From positions 39,529-103,528 of the IMG/VR virus record IMGVR_UViG_3300044800_000271: a stretch of DNA of 64,000 nt; one strand, 5' to 3'. Below, one piece after another: positions 56,014-63,909 of this stretch (the stretch's first letter is position 1; every line of letters starts with the position of its first letter). The translations under genes and the position numbers were made by a program. Below the pieces are notes generated by a model. That model searched no databases, had not been told where the DNA came from, and saw only the letters and a program-made list of their open reading frames with translations. The stretch comes from a virus.

Positions 56014-56265
56014 TCAGTTGCGAGTCAGCCTGGTTTCGTTCATTTCAAACGGCAACTCCATGTTGCCGTTCCACATCGCCTTGCCGAAAACGAGCATGAG
56101 TTCGTGCAACTGGAACCGCGTCCACCCGCACGCTTCGACTTGCGATCTGCGGATGGCGTCCGGCACGCCTTTGGGGTTCGTCCTCTTCCAGTGCTCGGCC
56201 CACAGCGCCTCGCCTGACGGCGTCAGTTTCACCCGGACGTTACCGTTGACGTTGATGCTAATCAT
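56014..56265 (-). CDS. Small phage protein of unknown function
   Basis: The 83-residue protein (MISINVNGNVRVKLTPSGEA...) resembles short phage proteins of the type VKLTxxG. It overlaps its upstream neighbour by ATGA. No known role. Confidence 0.6.
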   Translation of the reverse strand: MISINVNGNVRVKLTPSGEALWAEHWKRTNPKGVPDAIRRSQVEACGWTRFQLHELMLVFGKAMWNGNMELPFEMNETRLTRN

Positions 56266-56432
56266 CCGCTACTCCTCGGCCCGAGCGGCGGCTTGTCCTC
56301 GGCGATAACGGCTTTTTCAAGGGCGTTCCGGGCGTCGAGCCGCTTGAGGGCGGCCATCGTCGCCGCGCCCTGGTCCTTGCGGCGGCCCTTATTGCGGCGG
56401 TCGGCTTTCGTGACTTTGTGCGCGTGCGCCAT
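56262..56432 (-). CDS. Small basic protein
   Basis: A 56-residue Lys/Arg-rich frame (MAHAHKVTKADRRNKGRR...) that overlaps the next gene. Could bind nucleic acid; no family recognised. Confidence 0.5.
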   Translation of the reverse strand: MAHAHKVTKADRRNKGRRKDQGAATMAALKRLDARNALEKAVIAEDKPPLGPRSSG

Positions 56433-56435
56433 GTT

Positions 56436-56606
56436 TTATTCCTCTTCTTCCTCGGTTCCTATCGAATAGATGAACCCGTGCGCCCGCAACCCGGATGTCT
56501 TGAATGCGCGGCCGCAACTCTGGCACCGGGTCTGCGGCGACTCTAGGGCGTGGGGGTCGAGAGTAACCCTCGCATCGCAGTCCGGGCATTCGAAAATCCA
56601 TGTCAT
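56436..56606 (-). CDS. Small zinc-ribbon protein with acidic tail
   Basis: The 56-residue protein has CPDC and CQSC pairs 20 residues apart and ends in five Glu. It starts inside the stop of the metallopeptidase gene (ATGA). Confidence 0.65.
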   Translation of the reverse strand: MTWIFECPDCDARVTLDPHALESPQTRCQSCGRAFKTSGLRAHGFIYSIGTEEEEE

Positions 56607-57136
56607 GTCACGCCCCCCTGTTTGCATGCCTCTTGGAGCCTGCCGAAGCGATGGACGACTATCCGGTTGTGCGGGCCGGTAGGATTCTTGAGAATGCTGG
56701 GAAAGTACGGCAACGCCTTCGCCATGGCATGATAGGCATCGCAAGGGCCGTATCCCGCCCGGCGCAGGGTGACGAGGCTGAAGTCGTCGGCATCTATTTC
56801 GTCCTTTTCCAGCGCGGCGAGGCTTTCGCCGAACAGCCCGAAGGCTATGTCCTGTTCCAGTTTCGCGTGTCCCATCTCGTGGGCGAGGACGGCGGCGATC
56901 TCGGCCCTTTTGAACTTCATCAATCCGGAGTCGATGACCATGTTGCCGTTCGAGTAGGTGGCGTCCGGGCGGGGATCACAAATGAAGACGAGGCGGACAT
57001 TGCTGGCCATCTCATCGTTCGGAAAAAGCCGGACCAAGATGGAACGGACGCGGGTGTGCCACTCCTTGCGGCCGCAGTCAGCCCTCGCCGGGATAGCAAG
57101 CAAAACAAGCAAAATCGAAAGGAGCATGTGCTTCAT
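56603..57136 (-). CDS. Exported M48-like zinc metallopeptidase
   Basis: The 177-residue protein has a signal peptide (MLLSILLVLLAIPARA) and an HEMGH zinc site near residue 86 in AEIAAVLAHEMGHAKLE, with Glu-rich helix EIDADDF downstream that supplies the third ligand in this family. It should act in the periplasm or outside. Possible roles are envelope proteolysis or defence against host surface proteins. Confidence 0.8.
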   Translation of the reverse strand: MKHMLLSILLVLLAIPARADCGRKEWHTRVRSILVRLFPNDEMASNVRLVFICDPRPDATYSNGNMVIDSGLMKFKRAEIAAVLAHEMGHAKLEQDIAFGLFGESLAALEKDEIDADDFSLVTLRRAGYGPCDAYHAMAKALPYFPSILKNPTGPHNRIVVHRFGRLQEACKQGGVT

Positions 57137-57498
57137 TTAGCTTCCTGTCCGGCCCGATGCGACCGTCCGCGCAGGCTGACCGGGATGTGGCTCGGCAGGT
57201 CTTCCTCGATGGCGGCGACGATCGTGTTGATCTCCTTGCCGCCAAGGCGCTGGGAGCCGAACGGCCCCCAATCGAAGTACAAGTCGTAAGTGTGGGAAAG
57301 GGAGCCGTTCTCATGCCTGTAGGAATGGTTGAACACGACACGGCGGCACAGGAACCTGGCGTGCTTCCAGATCACGTCGAGAAGCTGGTCCGAGCTAAAC
57401 GTCGCCTTGTCCAGCAGCGTGACGCTGATGGACTTCATCAACGGCCGCTGGGGATGCTTGTATTCGACCTCGTGGCCTTCCTTCGTGACGTAGACCAT
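57133..57498 (-). CDS. Protein of unknown function
   Basis: The 121-residue protein (MVYVTKEGHEVEYKHPQR...) is co-translated with the metallopeptidase (ATGA overlap). No family recognised. Confidence 0.6.
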   Translation of the reverse strand: MVYVTKEGHEVEYKHPQRPLMKSISVTLLDKATFSSDQLLDVIWKHARFLCRRVVFNHSYRHENGSLSHTYDLYFDWGPFGSQRLGGKEINTIVAAIEEDLPSHIPVSLRGRSHRAGQEAK

Positions 57499-57500
57499 GC

Positions 57501-58232
57501 TTACGGCTTTCCGATGCCGCGGTCGTCATTTTCGATGATGATCTCGGCATCGACGATTTCCGGCAGTTGCTCCTGCGGCTTGCCCACCGCGAACATCCTA
57601 TCGTACTCCGGCATGTTCTGCCGCAGGGAGGCGAGCCCCGCCTCGCGGAGCCCGTGGGCGATGGTGCCCTCGACCTCGATGATGGCGGCGGCGACCTTGG
57701 TCTCCATCGCTTCGTCGAACTGGCGCTCGATGAAGGGGACGTTGCTCTTGATCCGCATGACGGCTTGCTTGATATCGCCGAGCACCACGGCTTGTTCCTT
57801 CTTGCCGAGGGGCTTGTTGCCTGGCAGGTTCGATTCGGTGAGCTTCGTGATCAGCCCCTCCAGCTTCTCCATGGCTTCGTTCACGGTCTCTTTCAGGTCG
57901 TCTTGGAACTTGCTGGTGAAGCTCTCGGGCTCGGGCGGCTCCTCGTACCGCTTGGTGCCGACCTGCCGCAGGGTGCAGGGCGTGCCCATGCCGAGCCCGA
58001 AGCTCGACACGAACCGGGCCCACTGCTCGTACGTCATGTCGACGGTGACCAGCCTGCGGTCGGCGTAGACGTGGTCGTCGCTCAGGCTCCGGCGCATGTC
58101 CGCATCGCTGATCTCCACGCGGATGAAGCCGTGGTGCAGCGCCTCGGAGCCGAACAAATACGACTGGCCGCTCACGCGGTTCACCGTGATCGCGCCGAAG
58201 CTCTCGTGCTTCGTGATCTTGTCGTCAAACAT
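57501..58232 (-). CDS. Conserved phage protein of unknown function
   Basis: The 243-residue protein has an N-terminal part (GFIRVEISDADMRRSL, VTVDMTYEQWARFV, GMGTPCTLRQVG) that resembles a hypothetical family found in many phages, then a coiled-coil middle. ATG 58232 follows GGAG by seven bases. Its role is unknown. Confidence 0.7.
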   Translation of the reverse strand: MFDDKITKHESFGAITVNRVSGQSYLFGSEALHHGFIRVEISDADMRRSLSDDHVYADRRLVTVDMTYEQWARFVSSFGLGMGTPCTLRQVGTKRYEEPPEPESFTSKFQDDLKETVNEAMEKLEGLITKLTESNLPGNKPLGKKEQAVVLGDIKQAVMRIKSNVPFIERQFDEAMETKVAAAIIEVEGTIAHGLREAGLASLRQNMPEYDRMFAVGKPQEQLPEIVDAEIIIENDDRGIGKP

Positions 58233-58338
58233 CTTTTTTCTCCAATCCATCCAATGGAATCCTGAACGTGATGGGCCCGTCGTTGACGAAGTTCGCCAGC
58301 CAGAACTCGACCAGCCCCACGAAAAGTTTCGGCTTCAC
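58225..58338 (-). CDS. Small protein of unknown function
   Basis: A 37-residue frame opening at GTG 58338 (MKPKLFVGLVEFWLANFV...) that overlaps both neighbours; its stop lies in the next gene's start region. Confidence 0.45.
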   Translation of the reverse strand: MKPKLFVGLVEFWLANFVNDGPITFRIPLDGLEKKDV

Positions 58339-58619
58339 AGTACCCCCTCGTCCCGGAACGCCCTCACCCGAGGGTCGAGTTCGTCGTCCGCCAGCAAGAC
58401 CTTGTGGCCGTCCACGGCCTTGCATTCGAACTGTTCTCGGGCATGCCCGATGTCGTGGTAATTCCGGTTGTTCAACTCCGCGTTGATCAGGTCCAAGTCC
58501 CGTTCGAGATCGCAAATGATGCTTTCCTTGACTTCGGCTTGGCGCTTCACTGTTTCCAGCCCGGTATGGAGCATCCGCAGTAATCGCGCACGTTCATACC
58601 CATGGTAGGTCAGTTCCAT
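58335..58619 (-). CDS. Coiled-coil protein
   Basis: The 94-residue protein (MELTYHGYERARLLRML...) has a coiled-coil-like central part. An alternative ATG at 58652 would add 11 residues. No family recognised. Confidence 0.55.
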   Translation of the reverse strand: MELTYHGYERARLLRMLHTGLETVKRQAEVKESIICDLERDLDLINAELNNRNYHDIGHAREQFECKAVDGHKVLLADDELDPRVRAFRDEGVL

Positions 58620-58638
58620 GTCGGTCGCCGTTGTCAGG

Positions 58639-59091
58639 TCAGCAGTTTCCACGGTTCCATTCCTTCTGGATTTCGTTGACCGACTTCCCGATGTCGATGG
58701 GAAGCTGGTAAGGGCACAGGACTTCGTTGACGGGATCGATCTTCGCCAGTTGCGAAAGCCCTTCCTCCCGCCAGCGGACGGTGTCCCGGCTGTGCCTTCC
58801 GGTGAAAGTCCCGTCCGCGATGGCCTTGAGTTCCTCCCGCGTCGCCAAGCGGCTCCGCCCGGTCATCGATTCGATCAAGATCGGTTCGCTCTTGCGCCAT
58901 CCAGAGACGCGAAGCCTGTAGCATTTCTCTGGCCGGTTGCCGTTCCACGATGCGAGGACCCAACGCTTCTCGGGGTCGATCCCGACGATGTCCACCGGAT
59001 GCACGCGGGTCGTGACGATGGTCGTGTTCCCCATCTTCCCCTTGGTGACGCTCCAGGCCCTCTGCCCGACGAATAGGCCCTCGATATTCAC
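58639..59091 (-). CDS. Protein of unknown function
   Basis: The 150-residue protein (MNIEGLFVGQRAWSVTKG...) has a beta-rich N-terminal half and overlaps its upstream neighbour by ATGA. No family recognised. Confidence 0.6.
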   Translation of the reverse strand: MNIEGLFVGQRAWSVTKGKMGNTTIVTTRVHPVDIVGIDPEKRWVLASWNGNRPEKCYRLRVSGWRKSEPILIESMTGRSRLATREELKAIADGTFTGRHSRDTVRWREEGLSQLAKIDPVNEVLCPYQLPIDIGKSVNEIQKEWNRGNC

Positions 59092-59243
59092 TTTTTCCTC
59101 CGCAGCTTGCGTGCCGCTTTCTTCAATCCCTTGGAGCGGTCGTCGTCGCCCGTGGCCTTGTAGAAGAACGACAGGTCGTCGAACAGCCCCGCCATGTGCC
59201 GCAGCCGCCGCGTACGCTCGGCCTTTTTCGTCTCTTTCTTCAT
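59088..59243 (-). CDS. Small basic protein
   Basis: A 51-residue Lys/Arg-rich frame (MKKETKKAERTRRLRH...). GAAAGGC precedes the ATG. ATGA overlaps link it to both neighbours. Confidence 0.5.
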   Translation of the reverse strand: MKKETKKAERTRRLRHMAGLFDDLSFFYKATGDDDRSKGLKKAARKLRRKK

Positions 59244-59446
59244 GCCTTTCCTTTCTTCAACAGCCGGACTTTTGTTCCCGGCTCCCCGTACCAAACGCCC
59301 GGAGGATTGACGATCTTCGGGTTGTCGAACTTCAGCGTCCACAGGTTCCCGGAGGCATGGGATTCCCTGACGATGCTGGGACCGTGCCATGCTGGGGGAA
59401 GAAAGCTGAACCTATTCCCCGGTTTGAGTTGTCTCGTTTCCTTCAT
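59240..59446 (-). CDS. Small protein of unknown function
   Basis: The 68-residue protein (MKETRQLKPGNRFSFLPP...) looks like a small beta-barrel with a KVRLLKKG end. It overlaps the next upstream gene by 35 bases. Confidence 0.5.
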   Translation of the reverse strand: MKETRQLKPGNRFSFLPPAWHGPSIVRESHASGNLWTLKFDNPKIVNPPGVWYGEPGTKVRLLKKGKA

Positions 59447-59642
59447 CAGTCTTTTCCTTTCTCTTCGGCAACAGGTGCTCTGGAATCTCGCCGCCGCATT
59501 CCTTGACGAAAGCATTCACGTAAGGAACCAGCTTGCCAGCCTTCCGCCAGTCGGTGTGCTCCCGCGGCGCCATGTTGCGCTGGTGGATTTCGTCCAGCCA
59601 GCGCCAGATGGTCCGCTTCAGCGATGGCTTGCAGCCGCGCAC
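59412..59642 (-). CDS. Small protein of unknown function
   Basis: A 76-residue frame from GTG 59642 that shares bases with the upstream stop (TAGTG). Helical and charged; no family recognised. Confidence 0.5.
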   Translation of the reverse strand: MRGCKPSLKRTIWRWLDEIHQRNMAPREHTDWRKAGKLVPYVNAFVKECGGEIPEHLLPKRKEKTDEGNETTQTGE

Positions 59643-59881
59643 TACTCCTCCTCGTAGCTCATCTTCTTGGGCTCCAGAATTTGTACGGTGCGCGGAGCCG
59701 CTTGGCGCTGTTCCTTGGGCAGCGCGAGATGCTTCATGCAGAACTCCAGCACCACCATGTCCACTATCGGCGGGCGGGGGACGAACTTGTAGCTGCGGAT
59801 TTCCTTCACAAGTCCGGTGTCGGGCATCCTGCCCAGCCGTTCGCCGTATTCCTCAAGGTTCTCTTCGACGCGCTTGGTCAT
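59642..59881 (-). CDS. Small protein of unknown function
   Basis: The 79-residue protein (MTKRVEENLEEYGERLG...) has GAGGAG before the ATG and a TAGCNA-class promoter about 40 bases upstream, so it opens an operon. Confidence 0.6.
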   Translation of the reverse strand: MTKRVEENLEEYGERLGRMPDTGLVKEIRSYKFVPRPPIVDMVVLEFCMKHLALPKEQRQAAPRTVQILEPKKMSYEEE

Positions 59882-59927
59882 CCGTCATCTCCTCGGGCAA
59901 AACTGGAACCGCTCCGGTCATACCCCA

Positions 59928-59956
59928 AGTATACAGGAGTCCGGGGGTTTTGGCTA
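59928..59956 (-). promoter_or_regulatory. TAGCNA-class promoter
   Basis: Minus strand TAGCCA (59956-59951), AAA after it, 17-base spacer, TATACT (59933-59928). Confidence 0.65.
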
Positions 59957-59994
59957 CCGAGGTTTCGCTTTAAGTAAGCAGTTAGCTACGGGTT

Positions 59995-60348
59995 CTACTT
60001 TTTCCATTCGGGGTGCCCGGCAAGCCAGTCCGCCGCGGTGTCCACAAGCTCAATGTTCGTTGCCAATCGGCGGCCTCGGGTGTACTTGTTCTCATCGGGA
60101 CCGAGGACGGATGTGGGCATTTCCCCTCGCCCCACTAGCCGCCAGCCGCGAAGCGCCAGATGGTACAGGTCAAATTCTTTGTACCACTCCTCGCCGTAAC
60201 CGACGTGTGGTACACCGCTGCCCCACGACTTCAGGGCTGCCCAAAATTCGGGAGGGGCTTTGCGACTTCTCGCACGTTCTAGGGTGTGGGTCGGCCACCG
60301 TTCGGGGTTGATGATGATTGGTATGAGATCGGTGCGGGAACGGGGCAT
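59995..60348 (-). CDS. Protein of unknown function
   Basis: The 117-residue protein (MPRSRTDLIPIIINPERW...) is Trp-rich in its second half. It lies two bases after the next upstream gene. No family recognised. Confidence 0.6.
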   Translation of the reverse strand: MPRSRTDLIPIIINPERWPTHTLERARSRKAPPEFWAALKSWGSGVPHVGYGEEWYKEFDLYHLALRGWRLVGRGEMPTSVLGPDENKYTRGRRLATNIELVDTAADWLAGHPEWKK

Positions 60349-60350
60349 GG

Positions 60351-60602
60351 CTAGTTGAAGAAAGCGAAGAATTCTTTCTCGGCGGCTTTGTATTCGGCGC
60401 TGGTCTTGGGAAACTTGCGCATGCGAGTTTCGATGGCAGCAAGCTTTTTGGTGTCGGCTGCGAACTGGCGCTTGAAATTCAGGTCGGCAAGCATCTTCTT
60501 TTCGGCAGTGGGGTTTTCCCACGTACCGCTGGCGGTCTTGACATAACCGCGGGACTTGAGTTCGGCGGCGGTGATGGTCTTGGCTGTCTTTGTGGTTTTC
60601 AT
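60351..60602 (-). CDS. Small Lys/Thr-rich protein, probably leaderless mRNA
   Basis: The 83-residue protein (MKTTKTAKTITAAELKSR...) begins six bases after a TATACT box, so its ATG should be the first codon of the mRNA; no ribosome site is present. It may bind DNA, given its charge. Confidence 0.65.
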   Translation of the reverse strand: MKTTKTAKTITAAELKSRGYVKTASGTWENPTAEKKMLADLNFKRQFAADTKKLAAIETRMRKFPKTSAEYKAAEKEFFAFFN

Positions 60603-60608
60603 GTCTAT

Positions 60609-60637
60609 AGTATACATCGGAAAGCGGGTTTTCGCTA
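60609..60637 (-). promoter_or_regulatory. TAGCNA-class promoter giving a leaderless start
   Basis: Minus strand TAGCGA (60637-60632), AAA after it, 17-base spacer, TATACT (60614-60609), then six bases to ATG 60602. Confidence 0.65.
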
Positions 60638-60690
60638 GTTTTCCGTTCCTATAACCTGTTGATTTTCAACGACTTAAAAATAACTTGAGG

Positions 60691-61035
60691 TCAGAAGTCA
60701 ACGATTTCCACGTAGTCGGCTGTGCCCAGAGCCCAGCGGGGATTGAAATTCGGATCGTCGAATGTCGTCCGGTAGAACATAAGCCACGGGTACTCGGTTT
60801 CGTCCCGGTACTCCCCGTCCGGGAGGCAGGTCAACTCCGGCGTGACTGCGGCGATGCACGCCGGGCACCCGTAACGGGCATTTGCCGCCATTTGCAGCGC
60901 TTCTGGGAGGGTCGGCACCCGCCCCAGTGCCCTGAGTGCCGCCGCCAGAGTTCGCGCCTCTGTGCCGCAGCAGCCGCAAACCAGCTTCATCACCACCTTG
61001 CCGTCCCGCCGGACGCTGACCACGGCCTGTGTCAT
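60691..61035 (-). CDS. Zinc protein of unknown function
   Basis: The 114-residue protein has CGCCG near residue 20 and CPAC near 57. It overlaps the next upstream gene by one base (TAATG). No family recognised. Confidence 0.6.
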   Translation of the reverse strand: MTQAVVSVRRDGKVVMKLVCGCCGTEARTLAAALRALGRVPTLPEALQMAANARYGCPACIAAVTPELTCLPDGEYRDETEYPWLMFYRTTFDDPNFNPRWALGTADYVEIVDF

Positions 61036-61190
61036 TATTCGCCCTCCGTTAGGGGAATCTCGCGCTGGAAATTCGGGAGGCGCTCCTCGACTTTTGCGAC
61101 CAGCGCCACCACACCGAAATTCGACCAGTCGAAGCTTCCATTGATGGCAGTATCCAGCGCCACCAGCTTCGGGCTTTGCCCCCGTCTCAT
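61035..61190 (-). CDS. Small protein of unknown function
   Basis: A 51-residue frame (MRRGQSPKLVALDTAING...) joined to both neighbours by overlaps. Confidence 0.5.
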   Translation of the reverse strand: MRRGQSPKLVALDTAINGSFDWSNFGVVALVAKVEERLPNFQREIPLTEGE

Positions 61191-61450
61191 TGGACCCTTC
61201 CTTCCTTCGCTTCCATCAACATCACAATGTCCACGATCAGCGCCGTGCGCTCAACGGGGAATCCGAGGCGCTTTTGCAGCTTCTCCAAGTCCTTCTCGTC
61301 CAGCCCGAAGTCGCTGAGGCGGCTCTCGTCGGTCACCAGCAGGGGCTTGATCCTCGTCGCCTTCTTGAACTGCTCAAGGAAGCGGTCCAGCGTCGGCTGG
61401 CGGGCGTCCAGTTGTTGCGTCGGTGCCAATTCTATCCGGGGCTTTTTCAT
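61187..61450 (-). CDS. Small helical protein, probably leaderless mRNA
   Basis: The 87-residue protein (MKKPRIELAPTQQLDARQ...) starts six bases after a TATTCT box and has no ribosome site. Helical and charged, no recognised family. Confidence 0.6.
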   Translation of the reverse strand: MKKPRIELAPTQQLDARQPTLDRFLEQFKKATRIKPLLVTDESRLSDFGLDEKDLEKLQKRLGFPVERTALIVDIVMLMEAKEGRVQ

Positions 61451-61456
61451 GGGACT

Positions 61457-61485
61457 AGAATAGCAAACTGGCAGGAACTTAGCAA
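61457..61485 (-). promoter_or_regulatory. Sigma70-like promoter giving a leaderless start
   Basis: Minus strand TTGCTA (61485-61480), 17-base spacer, TATTCT (61462-61457), then six bases to ATG 61450. Confidence 0.6.
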
Positions 61486-61529
61486 GCCCGTTTGTCAGTT
61501 ACAATGTTTCGACTTTTGCTCTATCTAGT

Positions 61530-62021
61530 ATGACTGCACAACCAACAAAACGATGTCATAAACGACCGATAGAAACGAAACGGTGCCCCATTTGTACACT
61601 CCCAAAACTTATAGCCGAATTCGGCGTCAGAAAAAACGGATACTTACGTGCTTATTGTAAGTCGTGCGATAATGATCGCTATAGACAATGGTGTAAAACA
61701 CATCCAGAAGCCGTAAAACAGGCACAAAGAAAAACCGATCTTCGCTTGAGACACGGAATTTCAGAGACGCTATATCAACGACTTTCCGAAGAGCAAGGAG
61801 GAGGTTGCGCCCTTTGCGGTCGTCCTCCCAAAAAGAATCGTAGACTGTCCGTAGATCACGACCATGAGACGGACGAGATACGCGGCTTGTTATGTGACGC
61901 GCATAATCGAGCCCTTGGCTTGTTTCAAGATAACGTGGAGCTTTTATACAAGGCTATCGCGTATCTTAAAAAGAAACATCTAATTGTTCGCGATCTTCCA
62001 CAATCGCGGTGCACGCGTTAA
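61530..62021 (+). CDS. Recombination endonuclease VII-like protein
   Basis: The 163-residue protein has an N-terminal Cys4 module (CPICTLPK...CKSC) and the endonuclease VII core (CALCGRPP, LSVDHDHETDEIRGLLCDAH, ALGLFQDN). In T4 this enzyme resolves branched DNA before packaging. In other phages such proteins also act as homing enzymes; the AT-rich codon use here leaves that open. Confidence 0.85.
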   Translation: MTAQPTKRCHKRPIETKRCPICTLPKLIAEFGVRKNGYLRAYCKSCDNDRYRQWCKTHPEAVKQAQRKTDLRLRHGISETLYQRLSEEQGGGCALCGRPPKKNRRLSVDHDHETDEIRGLLCDAHNRALGLFQDNVELLYKAIAYLKKKHLIVRDLPQSRCTR

Positions 62022-62030
62022 GATACAACT

Positions 62031-62204
62031 ATGCCGATAAAGTTGTTGAATTGCCTAAAATGCCATGATGTTGTGAAGTTAAGACGCCGGGGGGTAAGAA
62101 GCTGCAAGTGCGGCAAATCAAGCGGACAATTCGATCTTGAAGGCAACCTCATCCGAAAAGGCCCGTGGCGTTTAATTACGTTGAAATTTCCGATTAACCC
62201 CTAA
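62031..62204 (+). CDS. Small zinc-ribbon protein
   Basis: A 57-residue frame with CLKC and CKCG pairs. It begins nine bases after the endonuclease stop with no strong ribosome site. Confidence 0.5.
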   Translation: MPIKLLNCLKCHDVVKLRRRGVRSCKCGKSSGQFDLEGNLIRKGPWRLITLKFPINP

Positions 62205-62359
62205 GTCTCTCCCGCACAGACCGCTGACGACGGTGTGCAGCCATCTTTGGGGCAGGGGCTCGGATGTGACTAGAACTCGTTTAAGCATTGCGGTTTCGCC
62301 TGCGCCGAAGTTTCTTTGTCCGATAGGGGCAGTCTTTTACTTTGCCTGTAGCTGTAGGA

Positions 62360-62377
62360 CCGTGGTTCTTACCACGG
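62360..62377 (+). terminator. Hairpin between convergent genes
   Basis: CCGTGGT-TCTT-ACCACGG, perfect 7 bp, followed by CTCTTGCATTT. It lies between genes that face each other. The rest of 62205-62396 shows nothing clear. Confidence 0.4.
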
Positions 62378-62396
62378 CTCTTGCATTTAACCGGGG

Positions 62397-62522
62397 TCAC
62401 GGTCGTATCGCCGTGCGCAGCAGGTGGCGGCACCACATGATGATGCCGAATGCCGAGACGACGAAAATGACCGCCTCGATCACGACAACCTTTACCGCCT
62501 CATTGCCTCGGGAGCCTTTCAT
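62397..62522 (-). CDS. Small single-pass membrane protein
   Basis: A 41-residue frame (MKGSRGNEAVKVVVIEAV...) with one hydrophobic helix and a basic end. Confidence 0.45.
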   Translation of the reverse strand: MKGSRGNEAVKVVVIEAVIFVVSAFGIIMWCRHLLRTAIRP

Positions 62523-62559
62523 GGTTTGTGGCGTTCGCAGCCTCTCCATACATTATACC

Positions 62560-63438
62560 CTACTCTGCCGCTTTTTTCTTGACAATCAAGTCGAGAGTAT
62601 GGTCCGTCATGTTGATCGTCACCTTGTCGAAAAGCCCGAGGAAGGACAGCCCGAGCAGCGGTTCCGCCTTGGCGGGTATGTCATCGACAGCCACGGTGGA
62701 GCACAGCGTGCCGACATAGCAGAAGGAAGCGCTCCCGGTGGAGAGCGTCGTGGCGCTCCCGTCGCCGAGGGTCACTTCCTTGGTGCCGGAAACGGGGATG
62801 GAGAAAGAGGAAAAGTTGAGGGCGATGGAGCTAGCGCCGGTGTCCAAGCTCAGGAATGCCAGCTTGCCGTTCACCCATCCGGCGGTTATCAGGTCGGAAC
62901 CGTTGAATGCCAAAGGCATCCTGGCGATCGGCTCCGGCGCACGGATGGCAAAGAAGCCGTTCCAGCCGGTTCCGACAACGGGGCATTCGGCGGGAGTCTT
63001 CTTCATCGGGGACCAATCGACCGCTTGCGACAAGCCGGAGACGCCCTCGGGGCTGCTGGCGGCGATGATCTCCCCGGTCCTGACCGAACATAGCAGCGAC
63101 ACATTGGTCAGGTCGCCTACGGGAGCCGAAAGAATCTGGTAGTCGCAATGCCCGCCGTACACGGCGGCCTTGTTCAATTCCCTCGATGCGTTGAGGGCGG
63201 GCGCTTCCTTGGCGGTCTCGCAGAACGTGTAGTGCAAGCGGACATACTCGTCGTCGGCGGACAGATACATGATCTGCTCGTTGAGCTTTTTTCCGTCGGT
63301 CGAGATGAACACGGGATAATCGTTCTGCAGGAACAGAAAGCTCTTCATTTCCGCTTGCCCGAAAGCGGGGCCGACACCCGACAGGAACAGCAGGATCGAC
63401 GCGGCGAATTTCCACGCATTTTCCCCCTTGATCGGCAT
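62560..63438 (-). CDS. Exported retropepsin-like aspartic protease
   Basis: The 292-residue protein has a signal peptide (FAASILLFLSGVGPAFGQA) and one copy of the retropepsin pattern: LSLDTGASSIALN near residue 198 (catalytic Asp) and LLGLSFLGLF near 262. One active-site motif implies a dimer. The first 160 residues are unassigned. It should act in the periplasm or on the envelope. Confidence 0.75.
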   Translation of the reverse strand: MPIKGENAWKFAASILLFLSGVGPAFGQAEMKSFLFLQNDYPVFISTDGKKLNEQIMYLSADDEYVRLHYTFCETAKEAPALNASRELNKAAVYGGHCDYQILSAPVGDLTNVSLLCSVRTGEIIAASSPEGVSGLSQAVDWSPMKKTPAECPVVGTGWNGFFAIRAPEPIARMPLAFNGSDLITAGWVNGKLAFLSLDTGASSIALNFSSFSIPVSGTKEVTLGDGSATTLSTGSASFCYVGTLCSTVAVDDIPAKAEPLLGLSFLGLFDKVTINMTDHTLDLIVKKKAAE

Positions 63439-63636
63439 TTAGCACCCACCGTAATGGAGTTTGTTTATCAGCTTGAACCCGGCGTAGAGCAGCAGGAGAT
63501 ACGCCATGAGCAAGACTGGGAGGGCTGGTTCCCAGAAGATGAACCAGGCAGCGCGGTCGCACGCCCAGACCAGCGCCAAGGAACACAGCATGAGCCAGAT
63601 GATTCGCAGCATGGCTTTTTCCGGCGCGGTTTTCAT
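63439..63636 (-). CDS. Two-helix membrane protein
   Basis: The 65-residue protein has two membrane segments (IIWLMLCSLALVWACD and LPVLLMAYLLLLYAGF). Its stop abuts the protease start. Confidence 0.6.
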   Translation of the reverse strand: MKTAPEKAMLRIIWLMLCSLALVWACDRAAWFIFWEPALPVLLMAYLLLLYAGFKLINKLHYGGC

Positions 63637-63642
63637 GGGTCC

Positions 63643-63876
63643 TCAGTTGCGGCGGCGTTCTTGGCGTTTGGTGGAATTCAGGTCGCGCCGGATGACGGAG
63701 ACGGTCCGCGCCATCCGCCTGCTTACCGTCTGCACCACGGCCGCGCCGTAGCTGTTCCTGTTCTTCCTCACGTCCGCCTCGATGTTCGAGAGCGTGACGA
63801 TGTGGTCCGTCCGGCGATGGAGCACCGGGTAGTTCTTGGCGTCCTGCGATTCGTTGTCGGTTCCGAGATGGATCAT
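63643..63876 (-). CDS. Small basic protein
   Basis: The 77-residue protein (MIHLGTDNESQDAKNYPV...) ends in Arg-rich sequence. GGAGAAGC precedes the ATG. No family recognised. Confidence 0.55.
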   Translation of the reverse strand: MIHLGTDNESQDAKNYPVLHRRTDHIVTLSNIEADVRKNRNSYGAAVVQTVSRRMARTVSVIRRDLNSTKRQERRRN

Positions 63877-63909
63877 TTGCTTCTCCTTGTGCCCCCGAAC
63901 TGGGGGATT

